A stretch of DNA of 64,000 bases from Zetaproteobacteria bacterium CG06_land_8_20_14_3_00_59_53 (GTDB lineage Bacteria; Pseudomonadota; Zetaproteobacteria; Mariprofundales; Mariprofundaceae). Positions within the stretch are counted from its first letter, which is position 1; each line of letters begins with the position of its first letter. The notes beneath the pieces were generated by a model. It was not told the DNA's origin, did not search any database, and saw only the letters and a list, made by a program, of their open reading frames with translations. The stretch lies in assembly GCA_002779605.1 (NCBI GenBank), contig PEWE01000030.1, positions 124,001-188,000 on the forward strand, in the 5' to 3' direction. Shown here one piece after another: positions 26,831-37,469 of the stretch. A program made the position numbers and the translations under genes.

Positions 26831-27939
26831 ACTGCCACCTCCAGCCATGTGCCGAGCACACCGAGCATGCGCGCCTCGCTATCGGCGGGTTGTGCGCTGC
26901 GCGCCGCCTTGCTCATCGTCTCAAGCCGGCGGGGATCGAACAGCAACTCGCCGAGCACGCCTGCCAGACGTCCGGGGATGATGCCCTGCTGCTCGATGAG
27001 CAGTGCTCCACCTGCTGCCACCAGCGAGGCGGCATTATGGAACTGATGATTGTCGGCGGCATGCGGCAGCGGCACGAAGATACAAGGCAGGCCGACAGCC
27101 GCCGCTTCGCACACCGTCATCGCACCGGAGCGGGCCAGCATCAGATCGGCTGTGGCATACAAGGCCGGCATATCGCGGCAGAAATCCAGCACCTCGGCAT
27201 CCACCCCTGCCCCGGCATACGCAGCCACCAGTTGCGGCACACGCCCGGCGGCACCGGCCACATGCGTGACCCGGAATTCGCGCCCGCTTTCAAGCAGCAG
27301 GCGGCAGGCATCGGGAAGATTTTCATTCAACACGGTGGCGCCCTGCGAACCGCCCAGCACGATCAGATGCGGCGGTTGCTTTAGCGAACGGCGCACGGCG
27401 CGGATCGCCGCACTGACCAGATTACCGGTGAATTCGGTTTTATCCTTTGGTAGCAGTCCGGATGCATCGGCAAAGCCCAGCATGATCCGCCGGCTGAACT
27501 TCGCCAGCTTGCGGTTCACCAGCCCCGGTACGGCATTCTGTTCGTAGAGCACCACAGGGATGCGCGCCACAAAGGCGGCCAGCACGCCGGCCACGCTGGC
27601 ATACCCGCCCACGCCGACCAGCAACTGCGGCTTGTTGCCGCGCCACTGACGGATGATGGCCAGCACCGCACGCGGCAACTCCCAAGCCAGCACGCGCAAC
27701 TTCTGAGCCAGACCTGCGCCCTGCACGCTGTGCATGGTCAACAGGAACACCTCTTCGCCGCGCTCGGGCAGCAGCTTCGCCTCAATGCCGCGCTCTGCAC
27801 CGATAAAGGACACCTTCATATCCGGCCAGCGGCGACGCACCGCGTCCGCCAGCGCCAGCGCCGGGAACACATGCCCGCCGGTGCCGCCACCGGCGATGCA
27901 CAGCTGCCGGGAAGAGGAAGGATGCTGCATGCCGTTCAT
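26827..27939 (-). CDS. murG: UDP-GlcNAc:lipid I GlcNAc transferase
   Basis: Makes lipid II at the inner face of the membrane. 370 aa. Visible: N-terminal IAGGGTGGHVFPALALADAV, the acceptor region YEQNAVPGLVNRKLA, LGGSQGATVLN and the donor-site region RSGAMTVCEAAAVGLP. Overlaps ftsW by 4 bases, putting lipid II synthesis and polymerisation next to each other. Confidence 0.96.
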   Translation of the reverse strand: MNGMQHPSSSRQLCIAGGGTGGHVFPALALADAVRRRWPDMKVSFIGAERGIEAKLLPERGEEVFLLTMHSVQGAGLAQKLRVLAWELPRAVLAIIRQWRGNKPQLLVGVGGYASVAGVLAAFVARIPVVLYEQNAVPGLVNRKLAKFSRRIMLGFADASGLLPKDKTEFTGNLVSAAIRAVRRSLKQPPHLIVLGGSQGATVLNENLPDACRLLLESGREFRVTHVAGAAGRVPQLVAAYAGAGVDAEVLDFCRDMPALYATADLMLARSGAMTVCEAAAVGLPCIFVPLPHAADNHQFHNAASLVAAGGALLIEQQGIIPGRLAGVLGELLFDPRRLETMSKAARSAQPADSEARMLGVLGTWLEVAV

Positions 27940-29096
27940 GCCTTCGCCCCGGATAACGGCTTGCGGGCTTCATGTGCCCTGCCGCCGTCGCGCTGCATGT
28001 TCTGCGCCTGATGCCGCTGCACGGAAAAGATCAGGCCGAGCAGAATGCAGGCACCGAACAGCGCGCTGCCGCCGTAGGACATCAGCGGCATCGGCATGCC
28101 CTTGGTCGGCATCACGCCCATGGCGGCACCGAGGTTGATAAAGAAGGTGGTAGCCAACAGCGTCACACAGCCGACCACGATCAGCCGCTGGAACACATCC
28201 GGGGTCTTGCGGGCCAACTGCATACCGCGCATCAACATCACGCCGAACAGCAGGATCAGCGCGAACATGCCAGGCATGCCGAGTTCTTCGCCGATGACAG
28301 CGGAAATGAAATCGGTGAACGGCTCCGGCAGGTAGAACAGCTTCTGCACACCCTGACCAAGACCTGCGCCATGCACCCCGCCCACCCCGAAGGCGACCAT
28401 CGACTGCAGCAACTGATAGCCGCTGCCCAGCGGATCGGCCCAAGGATCGACAAAGCTCAGGAAGCGTTTCACGCGATACGGCTCGGCCAGCATGATGATG
28501 ATACCAACCGGTACCACACTGCCGACCATCAGACTCAGATGCCTTAGCGGTACGCCACCGACGAACCACATGCTCACGCACAGGGCCACCAGCAGCACGG
28601 AGCTGCCGAAATCCGGCTGCACCAGCAGCAATACGACTGCGACCAGCAGCACCACCAGCATCGGGGCAAGTCCGGTCGAGAAATATTTCATACGCTCGGG
28701 AAAGGCGGTCATGTAGTAGGCCATGTAGATCACCACCACCGGCTTGAGCAGTTCCACCGGTTGCAGGGTCAGTCCGAGCAGCGAGAACCAGCGGCGTGCG
28801 CCGTTGATCTCCATGCCGATCCCGGGGATCAGCACCAGCGCCATCAACAACAGTGCAAATCCGAGCAGCGGCATGATCATGGCCTTCCACCAGTCCGCCT
28901 CGATACGCGATACGCCCCACATCAGTAGCAGGCCTATGGGCACATACACCGCCCAATGCCCGATGATCCGATAGGCATCACCATAGCGCACTGCCGAAAT
29001 GCTCATGCTGGAACTGGCCACCATCAACAGACTGGAAGCCAGCATGGCAAGCACGCAGGTCAGCAGCACCGGATCGAAAGGAGCAAGGCGCCTCAC
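27936..29096 (-). CDS. ftsW: Peptidoglycan glycosyltransferase FtsW (SEDS family)
   Basis: Polymerises lipid II at the septum together with FtsI. 386 aa with about ten membrane helices. Visible SEDS landmarks: NGARRWFSLLGLTLQPVELL, QPDFGSSVLL (containing the catalytic Asp), the GVGGVHGAGLGQGVQKLFYL loop start, LPEPFTDFISAVIGEELG, and the C-terminal MPLMSYGGSAL. A Ser, Arg and Lys-containing cytoplasmic tail ends the protein. Confidence 0.96.
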   Translation of the reverse strand: MRRLAPFDPVLLTCVLAMLASSLLMVASSSMSISAVRYGDAYRIIGHWAVYVPIGLLLMWGVSRIEADWWKAMIMPLLGFALLLMALVLIPGIGMEINGARRWFSLLGLTLQPVELLKPVVVIYMAYYMTAFPERMKYFSTGLAPMLVVLLVAVVLLLVQPDFGSSVLLVALCVSMWFVGGVPLRHLSLMVGSVVPVGIIIMLAEPYRVKRFLSFVDPWADPLGSGYQLLQSMVAFGVGGVHGAGLGQGVQKLFYLPEPFTDFISAVIGEELGMPGMFALILLFGVMLMRGMQLARKTPDVFQRLIVVGCVTLLATTFFINLGAAMGVMPTKGMPMPLMSYGGSALFGACILLGLIFSVQRHQAQNMQRDGGRAHEARKPLSGAKA

Positions 29097-30457
29097 GGCT
29101 TCTTCTCCAGCGAAGCCACGGCGGCACAGAAACTGCGCCCGCGGTCGGCGTAATCCTTGAACTGGTCCATACTGGCAGCCGCCGGACTGAGCAGCACCGG
29201 CAGGTCCAGACTGCTGCGACCGGCCTGCACCACAGCCTCGTCGATATGCGTCACCACGCGGTAGTTCACATCCGCATCTTCAAGCATGGCGGCAAATGGA
29301 CGCGGATCGGCACCGATGACAAAAGCCAGCGCCACATGCTTCTGCACCTCCGGCATCATGGGCATCAGATCCAGCCCTTTGGTCAGGCCGCCGCACACCC
29401 AGATGACCTTGTCGAAGGAGTTGAGAGCGGCCACAGCGGCATCCGGATTGGTGGCCTTGGAATCGTCATACCAGGCCTTGCCGGACACCTTGCCGACATA
29501 GCGCAGGCGATGATCCAGCCCGCGGAATGCCGTCAGGGCCTCGGATATCACTGCGGCTGAGACCCCGGCATCGGCAGCGCCCTGCGCGGCCACGGCCAGA
29601 TTGATCTGCTGATGCTCGCCGCGCACCTTCACCTGATCGATGGCGATCTCATGCACCTTATCCCCGCAGCGCCAGAAGATACGGCGGTTACCAGGTTCAC
29701 CGAGCAGACCGGCATAGGCCTCGCCACTGTGCTGTACCGCTCCGAAACGCCGCACCTCCACGCCCTTCTCGCCCAGATGCCAGGCTGTGTCGTTCCAGTG
29801 CTGATCAACCGGCAGCATCGCGATATCGCCCTGACACTGCTGCTCGAACAAGCGCAGCTTGGCGGCCTCATATTCGACCATACTGCTATGCATATCTGCA
29901 TGATCCGGCTGGATATTCAACAACACCGCCCAGCTGGGGTGAATACCGCGGCAACGCTCCAGCTGAAAACTGGACAGCTCCAACACCGCACGCGGTGAAA
30001 GCTCCGGTTTGGACAGCATATCCAGCATCGGAACGCCGATGTTGCCGCCAATCTCCACCCCGCCCGGTAACACCTCCAGAATCTGGCCCATCAGATGCGC
30101 CACGGTGCTCTTGCCGTTGGTTCCGGTCACCGCCATCAGGCTTCCGTGGAAGTTCTCGTGAAAGAAATCGAGATCACCGAGCAGCTCCACACCGGCAGCC
30201 TTCGCCTCTTCCAGTGCCGGGTGATGCCATGGGATGCCCGGACTGACAATCAAGCGCCCGAACTGTTTCAGAACACTGCCCTGCAAGGCGCCGCTGCGCA
30301 GGGTGCCGGCGATATCCCCGGGCAGCACTGTCATTTTCTCGTCAAAAGCGATGTAGGCAATGTGCCGCGCATCGAGGAAGCGGGCCACCGAGCAACCGGT
30401 GCGGCCCATGCCGATGATCGCCACGTCGGGGGAGGAGGTGTTCATAACGTCGCTCAT
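29093..30457 (-). CDS. murD: UDP-N-acetylmuramoylalanine--D-glutamate ligase
   Basis: Adds D-Glu to UDP-MurNAc-L-Ala. 454 aa from ATG 30457 ([20 protein letters not shown]), which overlaps the mraY stop by 4 bases; the long open frame upstream lies inside mraY and is not family-like. Visible: [35 protein letters not shown] and [11 protein letters not shown]. Confidence 0.95.
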   Translation of the reverse strand: MSDVMNTSSPDVAIIGMGRTGCSVARFLDARHIAYIAFDEKMTVLPGDIAGTLRSGALQGSVLKQFGRLIVSPGIPWHHPALEEAKAAGVELLGDLDFFHENFHGSLMAVTGTNGKSTVAHLMGQILEVLPGGVEIGGNIGVPMLDMLSKPELSPRAVLELSSFQLERCRGIHPSWAVLLNIQPDHADMHSSMVEYEAAKLRLFEQQCQGDIAMLPVDQHWNDTAWHLGEKGVEVRRFGAVQHSGEAYAGLLGEPGNRRIFWRCGDKVHEIAIDQVKVRGEHQQINLAVAAQGAADAGVSAAVISEALTAFRGLDHRLRYVGKVSGKAWYDDSKATNPDAAVAALNSFDKVIWVCGGLTKGLDLMPMMPEVQKHVALAFVIGADPRPFAAMLEDADVNYRVVTHIDEAVVQAGRSSLDLPVLLSPAAASMDQFKDYADRGRSFCAAVASLEKKP

Positions 30458-31524
30458 CGCAGCTTCAACGTGGACAGGGCCACGAGTGCCAGAAGAAATG
30501 CGATGATCCAGAAGCGGACAATGACCTTGGGCTCGGCCCAGCCCTTGAGTTCGAAGTGGTGGTGGATCGGTGCCATGCGGAACACCCGCTTGCCGGTCAG
30601 TTTGAATGAGGCCACCTGCACCATCACGCTGACGGCCTCCAGCACGAACAGGCCGCCGGCAATGGCCAGCAGCAGCTGCTGATGCACTGCGCATGCCACG
30701 AAACCGAGCGCACCGCCCAGCGCCAGCGCGCCGACATCACCCATGAACACCTGCGCCGGATAGGTGTTGAACCACAGGAAACCGAGGCATGCCCCGACCA
30801 TCGCCCCGCAGAAAATGGTCAGTTCGCCAGCACCCGGCACATACGGGATCAGCAGGTAATCGGCGAATGTCGCATGCCCTGTCACATATACGATCACGGC
30901 CAACGCGATGGCCACCATGAAGGTCGGCGCAACGGCCAGACCATCCAGACCATCGGTCAGGTTCACTGCATTGGATGAACCGACCAGCACCAGCACGACG
31001 AACGGGACGTACCAGATGCCCATATCCCACTGCGTCTTGAAGAATGGGATATCCACCACCGGGGAGGTGAATTGCACGAGCAGATAGGCGGCGATACCAC
31101 CGATCAACACCTGCATGAACAATTTCCAGCGACCGGCCAGACCCTTCGGATTGGCGCGGATGATCTTCAGGTAGTCGTCGTACCAACCGATCAACCCGTA
31201 ACCCAGGGTGACGAACAGTGCCAGCCAGATAAATCCGTTTCCCATATCCGCCCACAGCAGCGTGGAGATGGTCAGCACCAGCAGGATCAGGGCGCCGCCC
31301 ATGGTCGGCGTCCCGGCCTTGGCCAGATGCGTGGACGGACCGTCGGAGCGGATCGGCTGCCCCTTGACCTGATAGGTCTTCATGCGGCGGATGAATCCCG
31401 GCCCCATGATCCAGCACAACACCAGCGCAGTGATCAGCGCATACACCGTGCGGAAGGTGATGTACTGGAAGAGGTTGAAGATCGGATACTGCTCGTGCAG
31501 CGGATACAGCAGATTAAACAGCAT
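30454..31524 (-). CDS. mraY: Phospho-N-acetylmuramoyl-pentapeptide transferase
   Basis: Transfers phospho-MurNAc-pentapeptide to undecaprenyl phosphate, forming lipid I. 356 aa from ATG 31524, chosen because AAGGAGG sits 6 bases upstream; two GTG codons just before it are also in frame. About ten helices. Visible: [22 protein letters not shown] with the Asp pair, [10 protein letters not shown] and the histidine loop [14 protein letters not shown]. It starts 11 bases inside the end of murF. Confidence 0.97.
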   Translation of the reverse strand: MLFNLLYPLHEQYPIFNLFQYITFRTVYALITALVLCWIMGPGFIRRMKTYQVKGQPIRSDGPSTHLAKAGTPTMGGALILLVLTISTLLWADMGNGFIWLALFVTLGYGLIGWYDDYLKIIRANPKGLAGRWKLFMQVLIGGIAAYLLVQFTSPVVDIPFFKTQWDMGIWYVPFVVLVLVGSSNAVNLTDGLDGLAVAPTFMVAIALAVIVYVTGHATFADYLLIPYVPGAGELTIFCGAMVGACLGFLWFNTYPAQVFMGDVGALALGGALGFVACAVHQQLLLAIAGGLFVLEAVSVMVQVASFKLTGKRVFRMAPIHHHFELKGWAEPKVIVRFWIIAFLLALVALSTLKLR

Positions 31525-32857
31525 CACCACCCTCCTTCAGAGCATCAATCACCCGCTCCATACGCATGCAGCGACTTCCCTTGACCAGCAGCGTATCGTT
31601 TTCGTTCAATCCCATCCCCCGCAGAGCCTTTTCAACCGACCCGACATCATCCATGTGCCGCGCACCGGCATGGCTTGCCGCCAGATACCGCATCTGCGCG
31701 CCGAGCAGCAGCACCGCATCCAGGCCATCCACGCGCAGGCCGGCATGCAGTGCTGCCGAATCCCTGCCCAGCTCGGCCATATCGCCGAGCACGGCGATGC
31801 GCCGTCCGGAAAGGCTGCGCAGGGTATCGAGCGCTGCCTGCATCGAAACGGGGTTGGCGTTGTAACTGTCGTCCAGCACGGTGCAACCGCCCGTTCCCTT
31901 CAGGCTCTTCAAGCGACCGCCCACCGGCTGCCAGTTCTGCATGGCATCGGCCGATTCGCACAACGTGGCGAGACCGAGGCGGATAACGATACTGGCAGCC
32001 AGTGCGGCATCTGCAGCCCAGTGCCTGGCCGGCAGGGCAAGCTCGAGTGCCGCCTGTTCTGTGCCGCGCTGCAGACGCACGGCGCAACCGTTCATCTCCC
32101 AGCGCACAACGGCATCATCGTCGCTGTCCATATCAAGCAGCATCACACCATCAGGCAGTGTCCTGTTGCCGAGCAGTGCTTTCACACCATGCCCGAGCAC
32201 AGCACAACCACCGGCTGCAACCGCATCCAGCAGCAAGGCCTTTTCCGCAGCCACACCGGCCAGACTTCCCAACCCTTCGGCATGCGCCGCTGCGATTCCG
32301 GTGATCACTGCCACATCGGGGCGGACCATACCGGCCAGGCGCTGCATCTCGCCGGGCTCACTGATGCCGCATTCGATGATGGCGGCATCATCCTCCGTGC
32401 TGACACGCAACAGGGTCTGCGGCACACCGATCAGATTGTTGTCGTTGCTGCGCGTGGCCGTCAGACGCAGCCCCTTGTGCTGCAGCATATGTTCAAGCAT
32501 CGAGCGCAGCGTTGTCTTGCCGTAGGAGCCGGTGATGGCAACCACCGGCAGGGAAAGCTTCTTGCGCCAGCCGCCCGCGATATCGCCGAAAGCCAGCAGA
32601 GAATCGCCAACCTCAAGCTGCGGCACATGCATCCCCTGCCAGACGCGCATACCGGCCGAATCGCCGATCAATGCCGAGGCACCCCGCTGCACCGCTTCGG
32701 CGGCAAAGGCATGGCCGTCGAAGTTCGGACCGCTCAGGGCCACAAACGCATCTCCGGGGTTGAGCCTGCGGGTATCGGTCGTCACACCGGTGAGCATCAC
32801 GGGCGGCGCACCGTGCCAGCGCCCGGCGGTGCAGGTTTGCAGGTCGAGGCCGCTCAT
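31514..32857 (-). CDS. murF: UDP-MurNAc-tripeptide D-alanyl-D-alanine ligase
   Basis: Adds D-Ala-D-Ala to the nascent stem peptide. 447 aa from ATG 32857 ([14 protein letters not shown]), preceded by AGGG at 7 bases and overlapping the murE stop by 4 bases; ATG 32863 is an alternative. Visible: [45 protein letters not shown] and [15 protein letters not shown]. Confidence 0.95.
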   Translation of the reverse strand: MSGLDLQTCTAGRWHGAPPVMLTGVTTDTRRLNPGDAFVALSGPNFDGHAFAAEAVQRGASALIGDSAGMRVWQGMHVPQLEVGDSLLAFGDIAGGWRKKLSLPVVAITGSYGKTTLRSMLEHMLQHKGLRLTATRSNDNNLIGVPQTLLRVSTEDDAAIIECGISEPGEMQRLAGMVRPDVAVITGIAAAHAEGLGSLAGVAAEKALLLDAVAAGGCAVLGHGVKALLGNRTLPDGVMLLDMDSDDDAVVRWEMNGCAVRLQRGTEQAALELALPARHWAADAALAASIVIRLGLATLCESADAMQNWQPVGGRLKSLKGTGGCTVLDDSYNANPVSMQAALDTLRSLSGRRIAVLGDMAELGRDSAALHAGLRVDGLDAVLLLGAQMRYLAASHAGARHMDDVGSVEKALRGMGLNENDTLLVKGSRCMRMERVIDALKEGGDAV

Positions 32858-34380
32858 GCGCATGCCCTGAATTCCGTCATACCGGATTTTTCGTGCAGCG
32901 CATCCGATGCGATACCCGCATCGCTCCACGCCAGCCGCCTGCCGCCGATCTCCATGTAGTCCTCATGACCCTTGCCGGCGATCACCAGCACATCACCGGG
33001 CTGCATCGCCGCGACCGCCGACTGGATAGCTGATTCGCGATTCAATTCCAGATGCACCTCGGCCGGATACGGGTGCGGCATGCCGGATTCGACCTCCGAG
33101 GCGATCAATTCTGGCAGCTCGCCGCGCGGATTGTCCGAGGTCAACCACACCACATCGGCCAGTTGCACGGCGATGCGCCCCATCTGCGGACGTTTTTCGC
33201 GGTCCCGCTCGCCACCGCATCCGAACACCACGATCAGATGCTTTTCGGCCAGCCGACGGGCCGATTGCAGACATGCCTGCAGAGCCTCCGGGGTATGTGC
33301 ATAATCCACATACACCTGCCAGCGACCGATATTCATCGCCTGCATGCGCCCCGGTGGTGCACTGATGCCGGTCAGCAGTTCCGGAAGTTCACTGAAACCC
33401 ACCCCGGCCTGCATCAGTATCAGGGCCACACAGGCTATGTTCACCGCATGGAATTCGCCCAGCGGGATCTCGTCGATGACCAGCTCTGCATGCTTGCGCT
33501 TCAAGCGCAGCATACCCGGCAGCTCCTGTTCCCAGGCCAGTTCCACATCGTCACGGAACAGACCATGCCCGAAACGCGTTGCGCCGCGCGGCAGACGCTC
33601 AAGCACGCCTGGCTGGTCGGCATTGCCCACAGCACAGGCCCCGCTTTCAATCACGGATGCGATGAACGATTGCTTGATCGCGGCATAGGCCTCGAATCCG
33701 CCGTGATCCTGCAGGTGATCGTGGCCCAGCGTCGTCCATGCAGCACCGCTGAACGGCAGACCGGCAATACGCCCCTGCGCGATACCATGCGATGACACCT
33801 CGCAGCACATCGCCGCCACTCCCTGCCGTGTCGCCGCAGCCAGCAATCCATGCAGGGTCAGAAGCGACGGTGTGGTATTGCCGATATCGGCAAAGCTGCC
33901 ATCTTCACGCACCCAACCCAGCGTACCCACCGCCCAGCTCCTGCCGAAGTGGCGTTGGCAGGCCTCGCGCAACATCCACGCCACGCTGGTCTTGCCGTCG
34001 GTGCCGGTGATTCCGAACAAACGGACCTTGGTCTTCTGCGTGGCAAACCAGCGACGCAACAAGGCACCGAGACTCTCCATGTCCGGAAACAACAGCTGCG
34101 GCAATGAACTGTCGATCTCATGAACACCCACAACGATCATGCAGGACGCGCCATGTTCTGCCGCAGCCTTCGCATAAACAGCCGCATCCTTGACCGCCCT
34201 CGGCATGCACAGAAAAGCTTCGCCCGACCTGATGCTGCGCGAGTCGTCACACATGCCGCAGACCAGTGCATCGCCGCTCAACTCACCGGCACCTGCCGCC
34301 AGCTCGGAGAGCATGCGGGCCGGCAGATCGCCGATCATTTCTTTGAGCTCAAGCAGCGGGGCGCGCTTCGTGTCACTCAT
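32854..34380 (-). CDS. murE: UDP-MurNAc-dipeptide--meso-diaminopimelate ligase
   Basis: Adds the third stem residue. 508 aa from ATG 34380 (MSDTKRAPLLELKEMIG). ATP loop GITGTDGKTSVAWML (family more often TNGKTT), YVDYAHTPEAL, FGCGGERDREKRPQMG and the specificity motif DNPR (416-419), which indicates meso-DAP rather than lysine and so a Gram-negative-type wall. It starts 8 bases before the end of ftsI and overlaps murF by 4 bases. Confidence 0.95.
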   Translation of the reverse strand: MSDTKRAPLLELKEMIGDLPARMLSELAAGAGELSGDALVCGMCDDSRSIRSGEAFLCMPRAVKDAAVYAKAAAEHGASCMIVVGVHEIDSSLPQLLFPDMESLGALLRRWFATQKTKVRLFGITGTDGKTSVAWMLREACQRHFGRSWAVGTLGWVREDGSFADIGNTTPSLLTLHGLLAAATRQGVAAMCCEVSSHGIAQGRIAGLPFSGAAWTTLGHDHLQDHGGFEAYAAIKQSFIASVIESGACAVGNADQPGVLERLPRGATRFGHGLFRDDVELAWEQELPGMLRLKRKHAELVIDEIPLGEFHAVNIACVALILMQAGVGFSELPELLTGISAPPGRMQAMNIGRWQVYVDYAHTPEALQACLQSARRLAEKHLIVVFGCGGERDREKRPQMGRIAVQLADVVWLTSDNPRGELPELIASEVESGMPHPYPAEVHLELNRESAIQSAVAAMQPGDVLVIAGKGHEDYMEIGGRRLAWSDAGIASDALHEKSGMTEFRACA

Positions 34381-36250
34381 TGAGCCACACCTCCAACGCA
34401 CCGTTGCCATCCAGATGACTCAGGGCCACCGGCTTCTGACGCACCACCCAACCCCTGCCGTGCACCTGCAACTGATAGCCGTTCTGCACCGCCAGCCGGC
34501 GCACCTCGCGCAGCGATTTGCCGTACAGCGACGGCACCTCGCCCTGATTGCCCGGTTCGGACTTCGGCTGCTCGACCGAAGCCAGCATGCCCTGCCATTG
34601 CGATTCCTTCTCGGGGGGCACACCCAGATAGGGTAGCGCAGCCGATGCGATGCGCCGGAAGATCGGTGCCGCCACGGTGCCGCCGTAGATACTGCCCTGC
34701 GGCTCATCCACCATCACGGCGATGACCAGCTGCGGATCATCGGCCGGCACAGCCCCTGCGAACACGGCTGTGAACTTACCCTTGGAATATCCGCCCCTCG
34801 GCGACGGCTTCTGCGCCGTACCGGTCTTGCCGGCCACGCGATATCCCACCGGCACGGCATTCATACCTGTTCCGTCCGGCCCCGTGGCGTGCTCCATCAT
34901 GCGCATCACCACGCGCGCCACCTGCTCGCTCATCACGCGATAAGGCGGCTCGACTTCATCGCCATGAATCAACTTCGGAGACACATGCATACCGCCATTG
35001 GCTAAAACGGAAAATGCCGCTGCAAGCTGCAACGGCGTCACGGCAATCCCCTGACCGAAGGCAATGGTGGCGGTTTCTACTGGCCCCCAACCATCGAAAG
35101 GCGGCAGTATACCCGGAGATTCACCGCTTAAACCGATCCCGGGCCGCTGCCCGAAACCGACAGATTCAAGCATCGTTCCCAATTTCTGCGAGCCGATATC
35201 CAGCGCGATCTTGGCAGCACAGATATTACTGGAGCGCACCAGCATACCGGTCATATCCAGCCAGCCTTCGGGATGCACATCGTGGATCACATAATCGGCC
35301 ACCCGATAACTGCCGTTCTCGCAGTAGATCAGCGAATCTCGCTTCCAGTGATCGGTTTGCAAAGCGGCGGCAGCGGCGAACGGCTTGAGCACCGAGCCCG
35401 GTTCGAACATGTCGGTGACCGCGCGGTTGCGCCAGTCCTTCGGACGATAATTGCGGTAGTCGTTCGGGTTGAAGCCCGGCCAGCTCACCATGGCCAGCAC
35501 TGCACCGTCGGATGGCCGCATCACCACCACCGAACCACCCTTGGCATCCTGCGCCTCGATTCCCTCGGCGAGCGCCGCATAACTCATGCTCTGTATGGTG
35601 GCATCGATATACAACTGAACCTTGCCACCCATCTTCGGTTCGTTCAGCCAGCGCGCTCCCGGCAGGTAATGGCCTCGCGCATCGCGCTGCACATGCTTGC
35701 GACCCTCCACACCGACCAGTTGATCGTCCTGACTGTGTTCCAGACCTTCCAGACCGTGCCCGTCCATACCGACAAAACCCAGCAGATGCCCGGTGGCCGG
35801 GCCAAGCGGGTTGAACCGGCGCCATTCGGTTTCTTCACGAACACCGGGAATATCCAGCGCATCGACGGCACGCGCCCTGGCCGGATCGATCTGCCGGGCC
35901 AGCCAGACAAAGCCCGGACGCTTCAGGCTTGCAACCACACGCGTCTCGGGAAGACCCAGTGCCCTAGCCAGCTCCGGAATCCTGTCTTTCGGCACATCCC
36001 GACCGACTGCGGCGATGGACGGCACCTGAATACTCTCGGCCAGCACGCGCCCCTGCACATCGAGCACCGGCCCGCGCGGCGCCTGCACCGTGTACTGACG
36101 TTCACGCTGCTTGTCGGCCAGATCCTGCAGGCGGTCGGCCTGCACCCATTGCAGATCCACCACGCGCACCAGCAGCAACACCAGACCGAGCACGATCATG
36201 CCGGTCAGCGCATCGATGCGGCGACGCAGGAAGATATCCGGCTTACTCAC
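34373..36250 (-). CDS. ftsI: Septal transpeptidase FtsI (PBP3) with a C-terminal PASTA domain
   Basis: Class B penicillin-binding protein of the divisome, 625 aa. A short cytoplasmic part, one membrane helix (about 16-33), a PBP dimer domain, then the transpeptidase with catalytic Ser286 in SVLK, SSN (340-342) and KTG (475-477). After the transpeptidase a ~55-residue module (about 571-625: VPSLYGKSLREVRRLAVQNG, then a beta strand ending EVWLNE) has the PASTA pattern. PASTA is standard in Gram-positive PBPs and sporulation SpoVD but is less common in proteobacterial FtsI. ATG 36250 overlaps ftsL by 4 bases. Confidence 0.95.
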   Translation of the reverse strand: MSKPDIFLRRRIDALTGMIVLGLVLLLVRVVDLQWVQADRLQDLADKQRERQYTVQAPRGPVLDVQGRVLAESIQVPSIAAVGRDVPKDRIPELARALGLPETRVVASLKRPGFVWLARQIDPARARAVDALDIPGVREETEWRRFNPLGPATGHLLGFVGMDGHGLEGLEHSQDDQLVGVEGRKHVQRDARGHYLPGARWLNEPKMGGKVQLYIDATIQSMSYAALAEGIEAQDAKGGSVVVMRPSDGAVLAMVSWPGFNPNDYRNYRPKDWRNRAVTDMFEPGSVLKPFAAAAALQTDHWKRDSLIYCENGSYRVADYVIHDVHPEGWLDMTGMLVRSSNICAAKIALDIGSQKLGTMLESVGFGQRPGIGLSGESPGILPPFDGWGPVETATIAFGQGIAVTPLQLAAAFSVLANGGMHVSPKLIHGDEVEPPYRVMSEQVARVVMRMMEHATGPDGTGMNAVPVGYRVAGKTGTAQKPSPRGGYSKGKFTAVFAGAVPADDPQLVIAVMVDEPQGSIYGGTVAAPIFRRIASAALPYLGVPPEKESQWQGMLASVEQPKSEPGNQGEVPSLYGKSLREVRRLAVQNGYQLQVHGRGWVVRQKPVALSHLDGNGALEVWLNE

Positions 36251-36519
36251 GGGTTCACCACCTGGGCTGCTGTCGGCGGACGCATGCCAAGCTCATTGAT
36301 CGCCAGCTCGCGCAGGCGCTCGGGACGGGTCAGCATGGCCAGCTCGATATTCAGGCGATTCACCTCATCGCCGGCCTGCTGCACAGCGCGCTGCAAAAGG
36401 TTGGCCTCGCCGGCCACCGTCAAACGCTGATGCGCCACAGCCACCTGGGCCGTGGCAAGCATCACCACAGCTAGGCAGAGCAGCAGCCAGGGACGGACAA
36501 GACGCGGTGCGGCGGTCAT
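36247..36519 (-). CDS. ftsL: Cell division protein FtsL
   Basis: 90-aa bitopic protein: short basic head, one membrane helix (WLLLCLAVVMLATAQVAVAH), then a coiled-coil-like periplasmic helix (AVQQAGDEVNRLNIELAML) ending in ERLRELAINELGMRPP. That length, pattern and position between rsmH and ftsI identify it. It forms the FtsQLB complex; no ftsB is nearby. Overlaps both neighbours by 4 bases. Confidence 0.92.
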   Translation of the reverse strand: MTAAPRLVRPWLLLCLAVVMLATAQVAVAHQRLTVAGEANLLQRAVQQAGDEVNRLNIELAMLTRPERLRELAINELGMRPPTAAQVVNP

Positions 36520-37469
36520 GACAGACGCTCGGCGATACGCAACAAGGCGGAACGACTGCGCGGGTTCACAGCCACCTCGTCGTCTGTTGCGCGAATCGGT
36601 TTCTTCTGCACCCAGCGCATGGAGGCCACACGACCGCAGGCGCAGATCGGAAAATCCGGCGGGCAGATGCAGGGATGCACCTCGGCCTCGATCAGATCGC
36701 GAACCCTGCGGTCCTCGCCGGAATGGAAAGAGATCACGGCCAGCCGCCCGCCCGGAAGCAGACGACGCATAGCTGCCTTGATGCCGCTGTCGATCTGGCC
36801 CATCTCATCGTTTACCCAGATGCGCAGGGCCTGAAAGGTGCGCGTGGCGGGATGCGCGCCGCCGAACCGCCCCTGTTTGGGTACGGCGTGAAACACCACA
36901 TTCTCCAGCTGGGAGGTGCGCGTCATGGCACCCTCCTGCACAGCCTTGAGAATGGCGCGGGCGATACGCCCGGCAAACCGCTCGTCACCGAAGCGACGGA
37001 TAATATCGGCCAGCTCGCGCTCGCTGATGCGCTGCAAGCGTTCACACACCGGTTTGCCGCTGCTGCTGTCCATGCGCATATCGAGCGGGCCGTCATTGGA
37101 AAACGAGAATCCGCGCCCGGCATCATCCAGCTGCGGGGAGGAAACACCGAGATCGAAACCGACACCGTGCACCTGCCCCCAGCCGGCCGCATCCAGCGCC
37201 GCATCCAGATCGGCGAACGCGGCGTGGCGGATACAAAATCGGCCATCCTGCGCAGCCAGCCGCTCACCTTCGCGAACCGCCTCGGGATCACGATCGAGCC
37301 CCAGCAGCCGGCCTTTTGGCGACAGGCGTTCAAGCACGGCGCGGGCATGCCCGCCACGACCAAAGGTGGCATCGACATAACAGCCATCGGGATCTGCACA
37401 GTAGGCATCAACGAAAGGTTCGAGCAGAACCGGCGCATGGCGGCCCACATCAGGGCTGTGGAGGGCCAT
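36516..37469 (-). CDS. rsmH: 16S rRNA (cytosine-1402-N4)-methyltransferase
   Basis: SAM-dependent methyltransferase (MraW), 317 aa. Visible: HAPVLLEPFVDAY, YVDATFGRGGHARAVLERL, LGLDRDPEAV, GVSSPQLDDAGRGFSF and FHSGEDRRVRDLIE. The ATG at 37469 lies 20 bases inside the end of mraZ, so the two genes overlap. The ribosome site in front is weak (GAGAA), consistent with translational coupling. Confidence 0.96.
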   Translation of the reverse strand: MALHSPDVGRHAPVLLEPFVDAYCADPDGCYVDATFGRGGHARAVLERLSPKGRLLGLDRDPEAVREGERLAAQDGRFCIRHAAFADLDAALDAAGWGQVHGVGFDLGVSSPQLDDAGRGFSFSNDGPLDMRMDSSSGKPVCERLQRISERELADIIRRFGDERFAGRIARAILKAVQEGAMTRTSQLENVVFHAVPKQGRFGGAHPATRTFQALRIWVNDEMGQIDSGIKAAMRRLLPGGRLAVISFHSGEDRRVRDLIEAEVHPCICPPDFPICACGRVASMRWVQKKPIRATDDEVAVNPRSRSALLRIAERLS

